Position numbers and translations under genes: made by a program
In this document: piece by piece, positions 47,550 to 59,486 of the stretch
Layout: each line of letters starts with the position of its first letter
How positions within the stretch are numbered: position 1 is the stretch's first letter
NCBI RefSeq assembly: GCF_000247695.1
Contig: NW_004624734.1
Location: forward strand, 30,520,762-30,584,761
DNA: 64,000 nucleotides
Direction: 5' to 3'
DNA from: Heterocephalus glaber
Lineage: Eukaryota; Chordata; Mammalia; Rodentia; Bathyergidae
Notes under the pieces: generated by a model
Database searches by the model: none
Told to the model about the DNA's origin: nothing
Seen by the model: the letters and a program-made list of their open reading frames with translations, nothing else

Positions 47550-48310
47550 ACTTCAAATAACCTGCCTTCAATTCTGCCAATTATTTCTTCTTCCTGGTCA
47601 GTCTGCTGTTGGACCTCTGTAATAATTTTTCAGTTTTATAGTTATTATTATTGTTATTGTTGTGTGTGTGGTATTTGGGGATTGATCCTTAGGCCTTCAG
47701 CACTGAAACAACCCCCCCCCCCACACACACACTTAAATTTGAGACAATCTTGCTAAATTGCTGAGTTTCCCAGGCTTGCCTCAAACTTGCGGTCTTCCTG
47801 GTTCAGCCTCACAGAGTGCTAGGATTATACGCATGTACTACCATACCTGACTATTGTATTTTTAAGTCTGTTTGGTTTTTCAACAATCCTATATCTTTAT
47901 TGATATTCTCATTTTATTCATGCATCATTTTCCTTATGTGATTTAGTTTTCTCTTTTCTCTCCTTAGCACACTGAGCATCTTTATGACAGTTACTTTAAA
48001 ATTGTCAGGCAGCTCACAGATTATAGTTCTTTAGGATTGTTTCTGGAGTTATATTTTTGCTCCTTTTATTGGTCCTATATTTCCCTATTTATTTGTATTT
48101 TTATAATCTGCTGGCATTTGGGAAATTGAGAAATCAATCACCTTCCACAGTCTGGCTCCTTGTAGGGGAAGACCTTCACAGCAGTACTAGTGGAGCAAGG
48201 ATGGCTCCCATCTTTCCTGTTCTTTTGTTCCCTCTGGTGTCTGCTTGTGGAACCGCAGCTCTAATCGGAGGCTCCACCTTTGTTTCCAGATTCTTCCCCT
48301 GGTATCCTTA
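47550..48310 (-). repeat. Probable continuation of old L1
   Basis: AT-rich sequence such as TGTTGGACCTCTGTAATAATT and ATGACAGTTACTTTAAAATTG resembles the 5' part of an old L1 read backwards, resuming after the HNRNPDL insertion. Interrupted by a composite SINE. Confidence 0.5.
47665..47853 (-). mobile_element. B1+ID composite SINE
   Basis: Antisense: GTATTTGGGGATTGATCC (ID), C-run and CACACAC insertion, then GAGACAATCTTGCTAAATTG to TAGGATTATACGCATG (B1). Confidence 0.85.
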
Positions 48311-50430
48311 GCTGTTGTCCCAGTCAGGTGATAAAGCAGCTAGCCCCTTGGGTGGCCATCAGATAAACCAGAGCACTGAATCCATGGTCCAATCTTTTGT
48401 TTCCATCCTGGATGATGGAGCCCTGGGGTAAGGGTTTTTTCCCAGTTGCTTAGCACTATGCCACAAAGAAGAAAAGTCAGGATGGCTTTGCCAAATACTG
48501 CAGATTTTCCCTCCTTTTTTGTTTAGAATCCTTTTTGGGTTTTACAATGATATGGCATGCTGTAGCTTCTCGACATGTCTCTAGAGTTCTCACAGAGGTG
48601 TTCTGGTCCGTGTTAACTCGGTGTCTTTGGGGAAAGGAAGACTTGAAGCTTCCTACCATTTCCTCCAAATACATTTAGTCAGTCCCTTTGGATTTGAGTA
48701 CCTGACTGGTACAATACGGAACTTCTGGTGTCATGATGTTAGAACTGGATGACCAAAGGACCGATGGGCATTTCAAGCCTAGTGAGAAGGACTTCTTTCT
48801 GAGCAGGTGGCCATTTCCATGTATCTCAGCTCACACTCTTGACTACCACAAATGCTTGGATTGTGTGGATCACTTTGGTTGCCCTGACATCACAATGGAT
48901 ATGAGTTCATAATCACGTTACTACTGAAGATGGTCAGATTTTCTTTTCCTTTGTGTATCCTTGTCTGTTCAGATCTGCAAAATGGCATCGGAGGTGCTAC
49001 AGATTCTGCTACTGCTGCACTCATCTGTTACCAGCCAAGTGAATCATTCTCTATTTACTTCATTTTCTTATATTTTATCCTCATTCTCCCACATTCAGGC
49101 TACTAGGACTTTGTTGTTAATGTAGGACTAGGATATGGGTCTGGAATGGAGGTATTTGGGTATAAGGATGAGTACAGAATTAGAATGAATATACAGCTTT
49201 CTTTCCACTTAAATCTCTTACAGGTACCAGATAATCTTATACTGGAAATGTAAAACACTTAAGTGGTTCAGACCAGAAGTCCAGAGTTCTCCGAACTTTT
49301 TCAATAAAGCAAAGCTCAGGCCCACTGATATGGGTTAAGGAGGCTGCTTAAAATTAAGAGAAAAACCATATCTGAGCACATAATATACCACATACAGAGA
49401 AGTTATTATAACTTCCCTTTTTTATTTACTTCTTTTCTTATCCTCTCCTTCCAATCTCCCTTTGCTTTCTATTTTCCAGCACCTGAGTTGCATTGAAGTT
49501 GATAGATTTGTTTGGTCATCATCAAGTACCTTCTGTGCTGAGAAATAAAGGCACTGGATTGTTGTCGGTTGGCATTATTTCACTCCCAAAGTAGTAGCAT
49601 TATTAAGGCTACCTCAGCATACAGGAGGAGAGAGGGAAGGCCTAGAACAGAGTTTAGAATCAGAAGGACAGATCCAAATGAGGGGGGACACTCAAAATTA
49701 TTGTGGGAATTGAGGCCTGTGAGACAGCTAGGGACCACGTACAAAAAAGAAGGCAAGTGTTAATTTCCAGGTCTAAGTCCATTAGCTTGGAGACTGGGAG
49801 GTATCATGGGTCAGGATTTATTGACATTGTTTTAACTTTATTTTATCTAATTTTATTATAGTTGCCTCCTTTACCAGTCTTCTTTCATTAAAAAAAAATA
49901 GGTGACTTTTTTTGTCCTCTTAAATCTGTGCTCTAGAGTTCTTTCTGAGCACTAACAAGGAAATCCATCCAGCTTCATGTTTCTGGGAGCCAAAAGAAGA
50001 GTTAATAAAATATTTCTTGGTGGAGCAGAGGCTGCCTTTGCTATTGGGAAGGAACTAGACTCTCCCAAGCTATGCAGGGGAGAGTTGAGACAGGCCTTTC
50101 CCTGCATCTTCAGGATTAAAAATCAACCCCTCTGCCTCAGCTTGGCTCTGGGGCAACCTATAACTGCTGTATTTGTCTCTTCCTCTACACCCACTTCCAA
50201 TGCTCAAGCCAAAGAACTTTTTAAACCAGGTTGAAATGATAAAGTTTCCAAAATTACATATCCTAATATTATAAACTCAATGTGACCATTCAAAGTCATA
50301 ATTTAATGTGCCTTATGTGAAATAAAATGTGATAAATCTCCATAAAATAGCAACAAATTGCTGAATCTTTGAATGGGTGGCAGGGAGAGGAAGTGGAAAA
50401 GGGACCTTTGAGACTACCTAGACCTAAGTA
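48311..50430. other. No recognised feature
   Basis: No gene and no firm repeat. Small open frames lack family resemblance. Confidence 0.4.
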
Positions 50431-50434
50431 TAGT

Positions 50435-50695
50435 GATTACAGTGAGGTCCCTGAAGTTAGACTTTTCATGTTCAAATCCTGGCTTGCCACTAGTCACCTG
50501 TGTGCATTCGGCAAGGTACATCTCTCGACTTCAGGTTCCCCATCTTAAAAATGGGACCATATTACTTCATAAAACTGCTGGGAAGACTAAATATGAGAAT
50601 TCTTGTCAAGTGTTTTCATTGAATCTCTGTGGCAGTCGATACTCAGTATCAGTACAGGTCAGTTGTGGTGATTATTGTCACCATCAAGATTAAGG
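50435..50695 (+). repeat. MIR SINE
   Basis: TTCAAATCCTGGCTTGCCAC, ACTTCAGGTTCCCCATCTTA and AAAATGGGACC in MIR order. Confidence 0.75.
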
Positions 50696-50704
50696 TAACA
50701 AATA

Positions 50705-50840
50705 GAGAATAGGAACCAATATAGCATCCTTGCTAAAGACCATGGGCTCTATGTTCTTGGGAAAGGTATTTAACCCGTAAGCCACAGTGTCCTCTCATAG
50801 GATTGTTGTGAGGCCTACATGAAAAAATGCTGTTTGAACT
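50705..50840 (+). repeat. MIR-like segment
   Basis: CTTGGGAAAGGTATTTAACC, ATAGGATTGTTGTGAGG. Partial. Confidence 0.5.
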
Positions 50841-50888
50841 GAATTCAATATTTGGCTAATACGAATAGTTATTTGGTCAAAATTGCAA

Positions 50889-50999
50889 TATAGGTGCATG
50901 CCTGTAATCCCAGCACTCAGGAGGCTGAGACAAGGAGGATCATCATGATTTTGAGGCCAGCCTGGGCTACATAGTGAGACCCTGTCTCAAAAACAATTT
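50889..50999 (+). mobile_element. B1 SINE without internal duplication
   Basis: GTGCATGCCTGTAATCCCAG to AGACCCTGTCTCAAAAACA; the internal duplication is absent. Confidence 0.88.
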
Positions 51000-51730
51000 G
51001 CAATATAGAGAGATTGATTGCCAAACTCGAAGAGCACTTTAATACTTCTTTACGGAAACAAAGCAGGTAGATAGATATAGATGAGATGGGTGTTGAAGAA
51101 AGCCACCAAAGTTTGAATTCAAATTTTGTCCAATATTGTTTTTAAGCCATCGGAGTCAACCTAACTCATGTTTGGGGAGGGGCTTACCACTGTTCTGGTG
51201 CAGGCTGGCCTGTTGGCTGGGAGAATACCTAAATTCTTCCAGTGATGAATTAGGATTAGAAGGGAGAGTTTGGGGCATTCTTTATCTATCTGTGGCAGCT
51301 GCAAAGAAAGAAAGAGTTTAGGTATTATTCTGTTCCAAATACTTAAAAAGGCACTTTTTAATTGTTTCCAACAATGTGATCTTCCTTACCACCCTCTCTA
51401 AATCAACTCCCTAAAATGTAGCCCATTCTAGTGATTATAGTGAGGACTCCTAGTGGTACAGTGAGCTTCCCAGGATGAAAAAAGTCTAGAAGGGCTTAGC
51501 AGATAGATTTACTCATACTAACATCAGGTTTGGGGATATCCTCATTCAGCAAGTGAGGACAGGAATCTGAAACAGTGTATTAAATCAACTCAAGCCCATG
51601 GTAGAACAATAAAAAATATCCTTCAAACCTGTTTCCTTTCATATTATTGACATAGCCCCAATGTTTGACTCTGTGCTTAGTGGCTGCTAAAGTTTACATA
51701 TGGAATTCATGAATTTTTCTTAGATTTATC

Positions 51731-52193
51731 TGTCATTGTGGTTTAAATATGAAATATCCCCATGTGCTGAGGGCTTGATCCCTAATGAAGTAATGTTCAG
51801 AGGTATGGCCTGGAGAAGTGAGTTGATCATAAGGGCACTAACTTCATCAATAAATGAGTTCATTGATGAGTTCATAGCTCGATGGGCTATTAAGAGGAGG
51901 TACTCAGTTGGAAGAAGTAGGTCACTGGGGATTGCTTGGAAGGGTGTATCTGGTCTCTGAGGGTCCCTTTCTCTCTCCTGTACCTCCCTTACTCTGCTTC
52001 CCAGCCGCCATGAGGTGACCAGCTTCGTTTCACCATGCCTTTCTGCCATAATGTTCTGGTTCACCTTAGGCCCAAAGCAATGGAACCTGATCATGGATGG
52101 AAACCTCCCAAAGTATAAGCCAAAATAAACCTTCCTTCCTTTAAGCTGTTTACATCAGTATTTTGTCCCAGTGATGAAAAGCAGACTAACACA
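51731..52193 (+). mobile_element. MaLR-type solo LTR
   Basis: TGTCATTGTGGTTTAAATATG start, CCAGCCGCCATGAGGTGACC, CATAATGTTCTGGTTCACC, CCAAAATAAACC and GACTAACACA end. Related to but distinct from the LTRs at 54595 and 58387. Confidence 0.75.
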
Positions 52194-52472
52194 TCTGTCC
52201 GGTTGATGTCTTTACTTGGATGATCCACTGGCACTTCAAACCCAACACACCTAAAATGAAACCCGACCATTCTCCAAACTGCTCTTCTGTGTATCTCAGT
52301 AAATCATTCACTCACCTGCCAAGCCAGATATTTTGAATTATCCCTCTCCTCACTCCACGTTTTTGATCAATTCCTATTGATTCCACCTTCTAAATATCTA
52401 TCATTTTAGTTCATTTCTTTTCTTACTCTTATTGACAGTATAGGTTATTTTTCTAGGCTTAATTTTGTTTGT

Positions 52473-52672
52473 GTGTGTGTGTTGGGGTGTGGGGGGGTAC
52501 TAGAGATTGAACCCAAGGCCTTTGCACTGAGCTATATCCCCAGACATTTTATTATGTTGAAACAGGGTCTCACTAAGTTGCTAAATTATTTAGGCTGGGC
52601 TCAAAGTTGCAATCCTCCTGCCTTAGCCTCCAGAGAGCTGAGACTACAGGTCTATACCACCTTACCTGGCTT
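52473..52672 (-). mobile_element. B1+ID composite SINE
   Basis: Antisense: GTACTAGAGATTGAACCC (ID) then TTGAAACAGGGTCTCACTAAG to GACTACAGGTCTATACC (B1). The U2 fragment inserted right after it. Confidence 0.88.
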
Positions 52673-52687
52673 CTAGACTTCAATTTT

Positions 52688-52721
52688 ACACTTGATCTTA
52701 GCCAAAAGGCTGAGAAGCAAT
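52688..52721 (-). pseudogene. Truncated U2 snRNA retrocopy (34 nt)
   Basis: The minus strand matches nucleotides 1-34 of U2 snRNA (GCTTCTCRGCCTTTTGGCTA, then AGATCAAGTGT) with about two changes. It ends abruptly with no poly-A and is flanked by a perfect 14-bp duplication TAGACTTCAATTTT at 52674-52687 and 52722-52735. This is the class of 3'-truncated snRNA pseudogene thought to arise by self-primed reverse transcription. It has no promoter or Sm site and is not functional. Confidence 0.92.
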
Positions 52722-52939
52722 TAGACTTCAATTTTTATAACAAATTTCTCAATTTGAATCTGATCTTATCACTTCTTTAAAATCTTTCTGTAGTGTCCTT
52801 CTGCTCTCAATTACTTAATGTAGTTTACAATGATCTTGATATAGAACCTCCAAATAATATAGGGGAAATAATATAACTTCCCAACTGCTAGATGTCCGAT
52901 ACCCAAAGTTTGTGTTCCCAAAATCATAGAATGAATTCT

Positions 52940-53390
52940 GAGGAACAACACAGGCTAAGAGTAGGAAATATTTATTGAGAGGGAAAGATATAGCTCCTGA
53001 GAGAGACAGGAGGGGACTTGAATGGGTTTCAGGGAAGTTTTACAGAGCAAAATCACAAAGTAGGTATAATGTGGAACAAAACTATGATCAACCAATAAGA
53101 TTACAAGTATAGCTGCTTAGGTGATATTGATCCAATGGGGAAGCAAGTCATGTAGCAAGTGTACATGGAAAGGACAAAAAACTTTTTTAAGAAAGGAAGG
53201 ATGCAGAGGTCTTGGTCACCCACGAGGATGACTAGTGTCTATCTAGCCTTTACTGGGACAAGTGTTACCACTTATCCCTTGGGGAAGTATGTAGGCCCCG
53301 TCATTTCATCTTTAACTTGAGGCCTGGCCTCTAACAGATGCACCTCTGGCCACAGTTGTAATGTGTTTTTATCTTTTGCAAAGACTCTCT
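52940..53390. other. Possible LTR-like repeat
   Basis: AATATTTATTGAGAGGGAAAG and CCAATAAGATTACAAG recall the 3' to 5' reading of some ERV LTRs. Family not recognised. Confidence 0.3.
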
Positions 53391-53594
53391 CAAGGGCCCA
53401 GCCCTATCTGACTGCCTATAATATTTTTTTTACCTCACTTAAATGTCTTTAATAATCTTTCCCTTTGTTTCTTTCTCCAGTTCCATCTCTCCTATCTTCT
53501 CATATAGTCTATGCTCTAGATATTCCAGATAATTTTTGAGTTTGGCCAGAAAGGAAGCTCCAGTAAAGTTGCAGCCTGTAAAGATGAGACAGAG

Positions 53595-53674
53595 GGGCCG
53601 GGGATTTAGCTCAGTGGTTCTGCTGCTTGACTTGCAAGCACAAGGACCCGAGTTTGATCCCCGGTACCAAAAAA
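53595..53674 (+). mobile_element. tRNA-derived ID-like SINE
   Basis: GGGCCGGGGATTTAGCTCAG to CCCCGGTACC and A tail. 14-bp duplication AAGATGAGACAGAG / AAGATGGGACAGAG at 53581-53594 and 53675-53688. It sits in or at the edge of the MaLR internal region. Confidence 0.95.
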
Positions 53675-54594
53675 AAGATGGGACAGAGGAGAAATTGGTT
53701 GCTGAAAAGACTTGCAAGAAAAAGCAAAGTATTTCAGAAGACAATAGACAAGATGGCCTGAGGACATCATAAGAACCGGCAGGACTGCAGCTTTTGCAGC
53801 CTCAGAATTGCAAAAGTGAAAGACTGCTTTGAGAAGAGAGCCCCAGAGCCCCATGTTCCAGAATGGCAGCAGCCTAGAGAATTTGCTCCTACAGCCAAGA
53901 GAGAAGGGAGCCCGGCCCCTGATCCAGCTGGCAGTAGACTCTGGTGTCATCCACATGGTGCTGATTTTAGGTGCATGCAGAATGCGAGAGTTGTGAGGTG
54001 AGGAAAGCTTTCATTCAGATTTCAGAAGAAGGCCTGGGAGGCCAGGCAGTGTGCCCCTGAGAGGGCAGTGTGTGAAGCTGTGAGTGTGAAGCTGAAGGTG
54101 CAGCAGAAACCCCAGACATTCGGAGAAGCTTGGAACATAGATCAGATGAGGGAAACTGCAAGGAGGGAGCAGAGCTGGCCCAGAGAGGAGCTGTGTGAAC
54201 TACAGCCATTGGCAGGGCCACAGGGGCGGAGCCACCCAAGCCCTTTGGAATTCACATCTTGTCACAGATTAACAGGGATGCTGGACTACCGGACTTAATG
54301 TTTGCCCTGCTGGATTTTGGAATTGATTTGCTCCCATTCCTTTCCATCCCTCTGCTTGTACCTTTTGGAATGGAAATGTCTATCTTGTGCCATTGAATGT
54401 TGGAAGTGTTTAACTCTCTTTTCATTTGTACAGTGGCTTGCAGCTAAGAGTTTGCCTTAATTCTCAGAGGAGACTTTGGACATGGACTTTTCAGCACTGA
54501 TGAAACTGTTTGGACTTTTGAAACTCTTGGAGATGGACTACATGCCTTTTGCATAAAGGGATGTGCACAAGTCTTTGGGGGGCCAGGGACAGGA
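53675..54594 (+). mobile_element. MST/THE1-type MaLR internal 3' region
   Basis: Sequence resembles the 3' end of the MaLR internal region: GGGCCACAGGGGCGGAGCC, CCTGCTGGATTTTGGAATTG, GAGACTTTGGACATGGAC and a purine-rich tract TTTGGGGGGCCAGGGACAGG at about 54574-54593 immediately before the LTR. No gag-pol frame survives. The left end is unclear and may extend left of the SINE. Confidence 0.8.
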
Positions 54595-55006
54595 TGTTAT
54601 GGGTTGTGTCTAGATGCCCCTCCAAAGCCACATGCAGTCATAGGTGAGGGCTTTTTCAGAGATGGCTGGATCTAGGATCCAGCTAGGATAAAGGGTGTAT
54701 GATTACTAAATCAATCCACTGATAGGTTTGAAATAATTCTGAATAGGACTGAGGGTACCCCACCCTACCTGGTTAAAATATAAGAGACAGAAAGAGGACT
54801 AGGGCACTCTCATCTCTTGCTTGCTTTGCTGTCTTCAGCCTGCTCTGAACTGTTTCAGTTCTGCGATGTCGCTCTGCAATGCCACCCTGCCTTGGAGCCA
54901 GCCAATTATGTACTGAAATGTCTACAAATTGAGCCAAATAAACCTTTCTTCCTTACCTTTGGGGGTCAGGTATTTTGTCTCAACAATGAGAAGAGTAACT
55001 AGGACA
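54595..55006 (+). mobile_element. MST-type MaLR 3' LTR
   Basis: 412 bp, TGTTATGGGTTGTGTCTAG to TAACTAGGACA, directly after the purine tract. Same family as 58387-58792. The 5' LTR of this copy is not seen. Confidence 0.88.
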
Positions 55007-55419
55007 GGTGAGAAGCAAAGGAGATAGAGAGGAAGAGACCAAGGCCCAGTAATTCACTTAGAATGGACCCCCACCCCAGGTCATCTGAAGTCCTCCCATT
55101 GGGTCCTACCTCTTAAAGTTTTCACCGCCTTCCTTTAACACACTGGCCATTGGGGGACATATAAAATGCGAGCAATAGCACTTTTCAAGTGCTTTGCTGT
55201 ACTAATTCTTGACAGAGTGTTTAGAAGTGTTTTCTATTCCAAGAGACAGAATACCAATGGAAAAAGAAAACATGGCTGGAAAAATGGGAAGTCAATAAAC
55301 GAAGGAAACCAGGTGTAATGTGTGAGACAGGAAGGAAGTCAGGTGAATATGATTTGAGAGTCTTTCTCAGAGAAGGCAAGGAACAAAGCTGAAGTCTATA
55401 TTTTAAACAAACATTATCT

Positions 55420-56100
55420 CAGATAACAATGGGGAATATCAGACACTGCATATTGGAGTGTTAAATAGTACAGTCACTTTGATAATAATTTGGTGTTATC
55501 TTCTCAATTTGAATATATGCATACCCCATTACCCAGAAATCTCACTTCCATATTTAAAACTTATAGAAATGCCTGAGCCCCAGGACCCAGGATCAAGAGT
55601 GTTTATGCAGCATTATTCAAAATAGTTTCAAACTGAAAATTATACAGTTGTTTATCAACAGCAGCAGAACAACAAAAGTGGGGCACATTAATTCAATCAA
55701 ACACTATTCAGCAATGAAAGGAAGCACATGATAGCTTTAGCCATTTAGAAGAATCTAAAACAAAGTTGAAAAAATAAAAAATCCAGATATGAAAAAAGAC
55801 ATAGTGTCTGATCTCATTTATATAAATATCCAAAAAGGGGTGCAGATTTAATTAGTTGTATTTAGGAAACCATCATATCATGGTAAAAATTTAAAGAAAA
55901 ATAGGGACACCATTATTATAGAAGTCAGTAATCATGGTTGTACTCAGTGAGGAGGGTAGCAGATGGGATAAGAAGGCCGCTAGAGAAGCCATGTGTTATT
56001 TCTTGATCTGGATGATGGTTAAAAATGTCATTTTGTAATCATTAGTTATGTGTAAGTTTTGTCTCTCATACACACATATTTGTTTTTTTTAAAAAAACAA
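55420..56100 (+). repeat. Old L1 3' fragment
   Basis: Sense: CCCATTACCCAGAAATCTC, TATGCAGCATTATTCAAAATAG, CACTATTCAGCAATGAAAGG, ending in an A-rich tract. Many stops. Confidence 0.75.
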
Positions 56101-56170
56101 CAACAATAAACAAGGTTAAAAAGCCAGCCTGCTATAGCTCAAAGGCAGTCAGAATTACTAATTGTGAGTG

Positions 56171-56371
56171 TGAGCTTAGGCTGGGTGTGGAAGTCTGTGC
56201 CTGTAACCTTAGCACTCTGGGAAGCTGAAGCAGGAGGTTCACAAGTTTGAGCTCAGCCTGGGCAGCTTAGTGGCTTAATGAGACCTTGTCTCAAAGTAAA
56301 AAAATAGAAAAAGGCTGTGAATGTAGATCAGTGTGAAGGCCTTGGGTTCAATCCCCCAAACCACAAACAAA
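56171..56371 (+). mobile_element. B1+ID composite SINE
   Basis: GGCTGGGTGTGGAAGTCTG to CCTTGTCTCAAAG (B1) then GGCTGTGAATGTAGATCAG to CAATCCCCCAAACC (ID). Confidence 0.88.
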
Positions 56372-56389
56372 GTGTAACCCTATTGTTAG

Positions 56390-56600
56390 AGAGCTTTGGA
56401 TTCAAATGTGCTTCCATTGTTCATTAGCAGGGTGGCTTTGGGCACTATCACTTTGCTAAGACTCTGTTTCCTTCTCTGTAAAATGAAGATAATAATAATG
56501 CCCATCTCACAGGCTTATTACGATTATTGAAATGAAATTTATATGGTGTTAATCCCAGTGCTAATTTAGCTCAGTAAATAGTACCTATACCTGAAAGACA
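56390..56600 (+). repeat. MIR SINE
   Basis: TTCAAATGTGCTTCC, CTCTGTTTCCTTCTCTGTAA, AATGAAGATAATAATAATGC. Confidence 0.7.
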
Positions 56601-56649
56601 AAAATTCAATGCCAAATAAACATCTGCTTTGCTTATAAAATTTTCCAAG

Positions 56650-57030
56650 AATCTTGGTCCATTTCTGCCACTATAACAGAAAACCACATACTAAATAATT
56701 TATAAAGAGCAGAAATTTATTTTTCACAGTGTTGGAGGACAGGAATTCCAAGATCAAGGCACCTGCAGGTTCAGTGTCCGGTGAAGTCTCAGTCTCTGCT
56801 TCCAAGACAGTGCCTTGTTGCTATGTCTTCACATGGGAAAAAGTGGGAGGGAAAAAGAGCCAAACAGCTCTCTGAAGCCTCTTGTGTAAAAGCATTAATC
56901 CCTTTAGTGAGAACTCTACCCTCTTGGCCTAATCACCTCCTCAAGGCCCCACCTCTTAATGCTATCACATTGGCAACTAAGTGTCAACACAAAAATTTTG
57001 GAAGACATTGTCACATCATAGCATTCTGCT
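56650..57030 (-). mobile_element. MST/THE1-type MaLR LTR
   Basis: Antisense LTR: TTTCTGCCACTATAACAGAA, TTTATAAAGAGCAGAAATTT, CTGCTTCCAAGACAGTGCC, CCTAATCACCTCCTCAAGGC, CACCTCTTAATGCTATCACA. Confidence 0.85.
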
Positions 57031-57910
57031 CCTAGCCTCAATATCCTTCTCACAGGAAAAATACATTCATTCCATCTCAATAGTCCCCAAATTATTAATT
57101 CATCCCACACCAGTTCAAAAGTCTGAAGTCTAGAGTCTCATCTAAATCAGATATAGGAGATACCCAAGATCTAATTCATCGTGAAGTCTGAAGCAAATTC
57201 CCCTCCAGCTATAAACCTATATAATCAAACAAGTTGTGTACTTCCAGTGTACAGTGGCAGGGCAGGCATAGGATAGAAATTCCCATCTTAAAAGGGAGAA
57301 AGAAGAAAGAGGAAAGATGAAAGGGGTGACTAGTTGCAAATAAGTCTAAAACCCAACAGGGGAAGCTCTCATTCTTAAGGCTCCAGAATAATCTTTGCCT
57401 CTGTGCCCTTGTTTTCAGGAATACTAAGACGGGGATTGGATCCCCAAGGTTTCCGGCAATTCCAGTCCAATGGCCTCACTGGCATCGTCCTTACCGCAGC
57501 GCTCAGGGGATGGAATCTGATGCCTGGAGCTCTCCCAGGCTAGTGTTTCTTGCTCATGGCTCTACAGATTTGGAATCTCAGGAGCAGCCTTGCTCCCTCA
57601 AGTCTACTAGATGTTGCCCTAGTGGAGAGTTCCTAGGGTGGCACTGATCTTGTGGCAGTTCCCTGACTGAGCCCAAAGGCTCTGCATGGCATCCTTTGAA
57701 ATCTAGGTGAAAAGGCCGTGCCCCTGGCTGTTGCACTCTATGTGACAGTAGAATTGGCACTGAATGGATGCCACCAAGTTACAGCTTGTGGCTTTCAGAG
57801 GGCAGCCTGACCTTGGGGCACAGGTAGGATGGCTGAGGAGTGCTGTGCCTCAATACAAGGAGCAGAAACTCGGCTATGGCAGCCCCAAGGATCTCTAGAA
57901 TGCCTTTAGG
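57031..57910 (-). mobile_element. MST/THE1-type MaLR internal region
   Basis: Continues from the LTR at 56650 with internal phrases in antisense: TCCCCAAATTATTAATTC, CCAGTTCAAAAGTCTGAAGTC, CTCCAGAATAATCTTTGCC, GGGTGGCACTGATCTTGTGG. Fixed in opposite orientation to the copy at 53675-55006. No intact frame. Confidence 0.8.
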
Positions 57911-58386
57911 GTCATTCTTCCATTGTCCTAATGAGTAGTATTTGTCATCCTTCTATTCATAATAATCTCGTTATCAAACTGTTGCTTAGCACTAGGAAAT
58001 GGATGTAAATACAGATAAATGTTAGCAGAGAGGTTTGACTGTACGGAGACCATAATAAATCAATTGCCTGCAGGCGCATCAAGACCTTATTAGTGAGGTA
58101 GCAAATAAGTTGTATCTGATGGCTGGCCAAAATGAAATAATGGGACAGACTGGATAGAAACAGCCCACTTTGGGTGTTGTCTTCCCCAGCTAGGACCATC
58201 TAGTTATGTGAAAACAAGCTCAAGAGGCCCAATGATTCTGCATTATGGTGAGTTGTATAATTATTTCATTATATATTACAATGGAATAGTAGTGGAAATA
58301 AAGTGCATAATACATACAATGCACTTGAGTCATCCCCAACATCCCTGCCCCCATCTGTGAAAAAATATTCTTCCATGAAACCAGTC

Positions 58387-58792
58387 TGTTATGGCTTGTA
58401 TCTAGATCTAGGCCAAAGCCTCAGGTGGTCATCGGTGAGGCTTTTTGGAGGGTAGGTGATGCTGGGATCAAGTATGTGACTGATTCATGGTGTGATGCTA
58501 GGATTAAGGCTGTCGCACCATGGGTGTGACTTCTACCTGCCCTAATGGTGAGTAGCCGAGTTAGGGTATAAGTGACAGAAAGAGGGTAACTGCTTGTTGC
58601 TTGTCACTTTATTGCCTTCTGCCTGCCATGAACTGTCTCTCCTCTGCCATACTCTTCTGCCATGCCATCCAGCCTTGGAGCCAGCTGACTATGAACTGAA
58701 ACCTCTACAAACTGTGAGCCAAATAAACCTTTCTTCCTTTAACTTTGGGTGTTGGGTATTTTGTCTCAGCAATGAGAAAAATAACTAAGACA
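58387..58792 (+). mobile_element. MST-type MaLR solo LTR
   Basis: 406 bp from TGTTATGGCTTGTATC to TAACTAAGACA with 5-bp duplication CAGTC at 58382-58386 and 58793-58797, as expected for an ERVL-MaLR. No internal sequence, so recombination has removed it. Confidence 0.93.
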
Positions 58793-59004
58793 CAGTCCCT
58801 GGTACAAAAAGTTGCTCTACTGAATCCTATTTCCTTCTCCTTTCTCCCACAAATGTTGATTCCGAGAGTGCTTCCTAATAAATGGTGTACTTGCTAACCA
58901 TGTGAGTCAGTCTGTCTTTCTGAGAACATGGTTACCTGTATTACTGAGTAGAGATTTCTGTGCTCAGGGCCTTTAGTGGTTTCAACCAACCAAGTTTCTC
59001 TTTT

Positions 59005-59008
<4 letters not shown>

Positions 59009-59047
<39 letters not shown>
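59009..59047. repeat. (TC)n microsatellite
   Basis: About 19 perfect TC/CT units. Confidence 0.97.
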
Positions 59048-59051
<4 letters not shown>

Positions 59052-59486
59052 TGGGGACTGAATTTAGGGGCTGTTCTGAAGGAGTAATACCTTCATCCTA
59101 GTAGACATTTTCTAAGAAGGTGACTGCCATGATTCCTGATCTCCATATGACTCCCTCACCCCTTTTCTCACCCTGGCCACTCCTAGAGACCAGGCTCTGG
59201 GTAGAAAGACTTACCGGTGGAGATAAGGCCTATAGGATACTATCTGATTTGGGTAGGATCAACCCAGAACCTGTTCAGGCTGAGTAGGGCATCTATCATC
59301 ACTGATGTTTGGGCTGGGAATACAGAGATTAAAAATGAAATTTGGTTCTTTGGCTCAAGGATGTATTTCTCAATCATTTTTTGTTATTCCCTTAAGGAAT
59401 CTTCTTAGTCTACTTTTTTCCTAATTACCATCCTCTGCTCATGACTTTTTTGAGGAGAGATGGTTTTTAGAAAAACAATTTTATTA

